From positions 87,621 to 151,620 of the forward strand of contig JAFXEU010000052.1 in NCBI GenBank assembly GCA_017520845.1: 64,000 nt of DNA, written 5' to 3'. A program made the translations under genes and the position numbers. Shown here one piece after another: positions 61,321-64,000 of the stretch; the first letter of the stretch is position 1; every line of letters begins with the position of its first letter. The notes under the pieces were generated by a model. The model did no database searches and was not told where the DNA came from. It saw only the letters and a list, made by a program, of their open reading frames with translations. The stretch is from Kiritimatiellia bacterium. GTDB taxonomy: Bacteria; Verrucomicrobiota; Kiritimatiellia; RFP12; UBA1067.

Positions 61321-62808
61321 ATGATCAAAACATTGATTTTAACAGGCTGGGGTTGGAAGGAGTATCCTGTAGCCGCGGCACTCGCGCTTAAGGCAGTAGG
61401 TGGTGAAGCTGATGTTGCGGGGATGAGCCGCAGAAGATTGCCTGAGTTTTTGGAGTTGTATTCTCAAAAGCATAAGCAGATTATTTTAATAGGCGTTTCG
61501 TTAAGCGGAGACGAGGCGCGGCTTGCGTCGGCGCTTAAGGCGCTTAAAAAGCGCAATGTCGAGGTTGTGTGGATCAGCGCGATAGATTTTACTCCGTCAC
61601 AAAAAGAGTTGATTGCGCCATATCTAACAGCTAAGGTAAGTCTTGATAATGGCTTGGTTGATACCGTAGGAGAGGCTTTTAATGTTGATGTAGATTCTTT
61701 TGAGCCGTATGCTGTAGAGACGAAGAAGGTTTCTTCATCAGTTAAGGCTTGGCAGGAGCTTGTCGATGCCGCGATGTATTTTTATCGCAACTATCAAGAC
61801 GAAGAATCTTATGCGAAGGCAATTCGTTATCTTGCAACAGGAGTTGCAGAAAATGCTTGGGACAATGATGCCAAGCGGATTGTTGCGCATTATCGCCGGT
61901 ATGGAGGCCGGGAGCTTGTAGGCAAGAGCGCAAAAATGCGCACGCTCGTCGGGCGCATTAATCGCATCGCGTCGTTCCCTGATGCGCGCGTTTTGATACT
62001 TGGCGAATCTGGCACGGGTAAAGAGACGGTCGCTTTGCAGATTCACAATAAATCTGAACGCAAGGGCGAACCTTTTTACGCGTTCAATTGCGCGAGCGTC
62101 AATCCTGGGCTGTTGGAAAGCCGGTTCTTCGGGCATGAGAAGGGCGCGTTTACGGGGGCGGACAAGCGCGAGACGGGGCTATTCGAACTTGCGAACGGCG
62201 GAACGCTTTTCTTGGATGAGATCGGCGAGTTGCCGCTTGAGGCGCAGGGGTTATTGTTGCGCGTTCTCGAGGGCGGGCGGTTTATGCGCATGGCGGGTCA
62301 CGAAGAGATATCGGTAGATGTGAGGCTTATTACCGCGACGAATCGCAATCTGCCGAAGCGTGTCCGCGAAGGAAAGTTTCGTGAAGACCTTTATCAGCGG
62401 CTTAACGTGGTTCAGCTGAGAATCCCTTCGCTTCGTGAGCACAAAGAGGATATCCGTGATATTGCCGACGGTTGGTGGCTCCAGCATAACAAGGCGCATC
62501 TTGAGGAGGAGCAGATTGCCGCTTTGATGGAGTATGATTATCCGGGGAATGTCCGCGAGCTTTTGAATCTTTTAGAGCGGGCGACGGTTTTGGGAGAAGA
62601 GGATTTCACGGCGCTTGTAAATGAGCATAAGGAAATGAATGCGGGGCTTACCGATAACGCGGCGAGCGAACTTGCCTCGACACCAGATGAAATGGACGCA
62701 GTAATCCGCCTCCATGTCCGCCGCATTTTTGATAAATATGGCCAAAACCTCTCAAAAACCGCCGAAGCGCTCAAAGTCGCGCGAAATACGGTGAGGAGAT
62801 ATTTGTAA
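61321..62808 (+). CDS. Sigma-54-dependent transcriptional activator with an unusual N-terminal domain
   Basis: The AAA+ core has Walker A GESGTGKE near residue 228, the sigma-54 contact loop GAFTGA near residue 278, Walker B GGTLFLDEIGE and the sensor VRLITATNRNLP. A Fis-type helix-turn-helix ends the protein (LSKTAEALKVARNTVRRYL). The first 150 residues are neither a response-regulator receiver nor a PAS domain: they read LILTGWGWKEYPVAAALALK and later IILIGVSLSGDEARLASALK, a Rossmann-like fold, possibly DHH-phosphoesterase related, that could bind a nucleotide signal. I chose ATG 61321 because AAGGAG lies eight bases upstream; the TTG two codons earlier does not fit. Target genes are unknown; the adjacent operon is a candidate. 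Confidence 0.88.
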   Translation: MIKTLILTGWGWKEYPVAAALALKAVGGEADVAGMSRRRLPEFLELYSQKHKQIILIGVSLSGDEARLASALKALKKRNVEVVWISAIDFTPSQKELIAPYLTAKVSLDNGLVDTVGEAFNVDVDSFEPYAVETKKVSSSVKAWQELVDAAMYFYRNYQDEESYAKAIRYLATGVAENAWDNDAKRIVAHYRRYGGRELVGKSAKMRTLVGRINRIASFPDARVLILGESGTGKETVALQIHNKSERKGEPFYAFNCASVNPGLLESRFFGHEKGAFTGADKRETGLFELANGGTLFLDEIGELPLEAQGLLLRVLEGGRFMRMAGHEEISVDVRLITATNRNLPKRVREGKFREDLYQRLNVVQLRIPSLREHKEDIRDIADGWWLQHNKAHLEEEQIAALMEYDYPGNVRELLNLLERATVLGEEDFTALVNEHKEMNAGLTDNAASELASTPDEMDAVIRLHVRRIFDKYGQNLSKTAEALKVARNTVRRYL

Positions 62809-62819
62809 GGAGGAAGATT

Positions 62820-63375
62820 ATGAAAAATAATGAGATAGTTTTGTTTGAAGCGAAGGATGGTGTAATAACCCTGCCTGTAAGAATAGATACAGATACCGTG
62901 TGGCTTACTCAGGAGCAGATGTGTCAACTGTTTGGGCGTTCTCAACCGGTTATTGCAAGGCACATAAGTAACGCTTTCAATGATGGTGAAGTGGATAGGG
63001 AAGTGGCTTATGCAAAATTTGCATATACCACTCGCCATGGCGCAATGGCAGGTAAAACCCAAACTAAAGAAGTAGGTCTTTATAACCTCGATGTCATAAT
63101 TTCTGTCGGTTATCGCGTAAAGTCTCAGCGTGGCGTAGAGTTTAGGCGTTGGGCGACCTCGGTTTTGAAGGAACCACGGTTTCTCCGACGGCAACAAGCG
63201 CATCGCCGCCGGTTTGTTCCTGTATTTCTTAAAACGTAATAAGTTGCTACTCAGAAAGGACGGCTCGAAACGAATCGCAGATCATACCCTCGTAGCACTC
63301 ACAGTTATGATTGCCTGCTCTAAGCCTGAAGAAAAAGAGCTTATGGTTAATCTCGTAATGACGTTCTTGAAGTGA
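62820..63375 (+). pseudogene. RhuM family protein with Fic/DOC-like C-terminus, internally deleted and frameshifted
   Basis: The 5' part reads MKNNEIVLFEAKDGVITLPV, WLTQEQMCQLFGRSQPVIAR, GLYNLDVIISVGYRVKSQRG and FRRWATSVLKE, a typical RhuM (PF13310) N-terminal region. At about 63173 the original frame is lost and stops at 63239. Another frame then reads NHGFSDGNKRIAAGLFLYFL, KRIADHTLVALTVMIACS, ending TFLK at 63375. That tail carries the Fic-type core (normally HPFxDGNxR; here NHGFSDGNKR). The segment that should lie between is missing, so the gene is a deletion remnant of a RhuM-Fic fusion. AGGAGG lies upstream of the ATG. Confidence 0.8.
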
Positions 63376-63453
63376 GTTTATATCTCCCGCAGAGAGTACG
63401 GAGATAATAGGAATAAATGAAATTGATTTAATAATAAGTAAGGAGAGGGAAAT

Positions 63454-64000
63454 ATGAATATTACTGAATCAGAAGATAGATTGTTTAAAGAATGGGAGGC
63501 GAAAATAGCGAAAACGAAGGGAGATTTTGTAAGGGATGGAGTTGTTTGTGAAGAAGTATTTTTGAGAGAAAAGGTAAAGCTCGTTTTTATTTTGAAAGAG
63601 GCGAATGATTTGTATTCATCTTATAAATCTTTATCCGATTTTCTTAAGGATGGAGCTGGTAAGAATGGAGGTCATACATGGAATCCTGTCTGTAGATGGA
63701 TTGATGAGAACTTTAAATGTGGTCAATCTCGATCAGAAGTGCTGAAACGTATAGTTGCACTTAATTTAAAGAAAAAAGATGAGAAAAAGACAACTACAAA
63801 TATGATGGAGTTGCGGATGGTTGCGAGGCGTGATAAAGATTTTATTCGCAGACAATTAGATATCTATTCGCAATTTTCCCCTGTTATATTTGTATGTTGT
63901 GGAACAGGAATGTTTGATATTGTGGCAGAGGAGATTTACGGAATAAATACTGCCAATATTGATCATAATAAAAAGCCTACCGCATGTAGTGTTGGCGATA
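63454..64000 (+). CDS. Hypothetical protein, 3' end outside window
   Basis: The frame starts at ATG 63454 (AAGGAGAGGG about ten bases upstream) and stays open to the right edge (182 codons). It begins MNITESEDRLFKEWEAKIAK and contains VKLVFILKEANDLYSSYKSL, HTWNPVCRWID and SPVIFVCCGTGMFDIVAEE. The F-I-L-K-E-x-N-D and HTWN pattern reminds me of uncharacterised proteins with a uracil-DNA-glycosylase-like fold, but this is an impression only. It is AT-rich like the operon genes. No signal peptide or membrane segment. Confidence 0.65.
   Translation, partial: MNITESEDRLFKEWEAKIAKTKGDFVRDGVVCEEVFLREKVKLVFILKEANDLYSSYKSLSDFLKDGAGKNGGHTWNPVCRWIDENFKCGQSRSEVLKRIVALNLKKKDEKKTTTNMMELRMVARRDKDFIRRQLDIYSQFSPVIFVCCGTGMFDIVAEEIYGINTANIDHNKKPTACSVGD

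Noticed and set aside
1-64000. tRNA, rRNA, tmRNA or riboswitch genes
   Set aside because: I scanned the intergenic regions and saw no cloverleaf, rRNA or known riboswitch core. A covariance-model search would be needed to exclude small RNAs.

Overview
The window looks like chromosome from a member of the PVC superphylum, most likely Kiritimatiellota or a close relative from an anaerobic gut-type habitat. The basis is indirect: several-thousand-residue secreted proteins with thrombospondin type 3, LamG, DUF2341 and glycine-rich modules; a GH35 galactosidase fused to an SGNH esterase; and a REP-associated transposase. No rRNA or tRNA gene was found, so the placement is an inference.

The layout is organised around the replication origin. 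Every protein gene left of about 38.9 kb is on the minus strand and nearly every one right of 39.2 kb is on the plus strand. The switch lies just upstream of mnmG-dnaA-dnaN. The mnmG gene carries a translated insert holding four 16-bp parS palindromes. DnaA-box-like TTATCAACA sites lie on both sides of dnaA, and a dense cluster of six lies at 46.28-46.34 kb in front of an HTH/zinc-ribbon gene.

Region 1 (1-22.3 kb, minus) is one operon-like block: a giant glycine-rich/DUF2341/LamG surface protein, a small coiled-coil lipoprotein, and a second giant thrombospondin-3/LamG protein that runs off the left edge. The first giant gene is broken by a single in-frame TAA that replaces the expected Tyr of a repeated IYAAGGGGG motif. 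Region 2 (22.3-30.7 kb, minus) holds three ~250-bp structured direct repeats around a GxxExxY gene, two secreted proteins with look-alike terminators, an 18-G tract inside a polyproline leader ORF, a RAYT transposase framed by inverted GGGGGACAGTCCCCC palindromes, and an outer-membrane barrel protein. Region 3 (30.7-38.9 kb, minus) is housekeeping and sugar metabolism: mnmE, an antiporter-EIIA fusion, a NahK-like kinase, a ROK-like protein, a phosphoglyceromutase-like enzyme and a lipoprotein. Region 4 (39.2-50.4 kb, plus) is the origin region followed by an RNA methyltransferase, an acid phosphatase and the GH35-SGNH enzyme.

Region 5 (50.4-64 kb, plus) is accessory DNA. Its core is a tightly packed six-gene operon (52.4-60.8 kb): NurA-like nuclease, HerA-like ATPase, small membrane protein, DGQHR (DndB-like) protein, GHKL ATPase and a radical SAM enzyme. 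I could not match this set to a named defence system; it is the best candidate for an undescribed system. It sits between RhuM-family gene fragments, an ORF6N-phospholipase D protein, a sigma-54 activator and a deleted RhuM-Fic gene. Its promoter and leader ORF are themselves derived from a RhuM 5' end.
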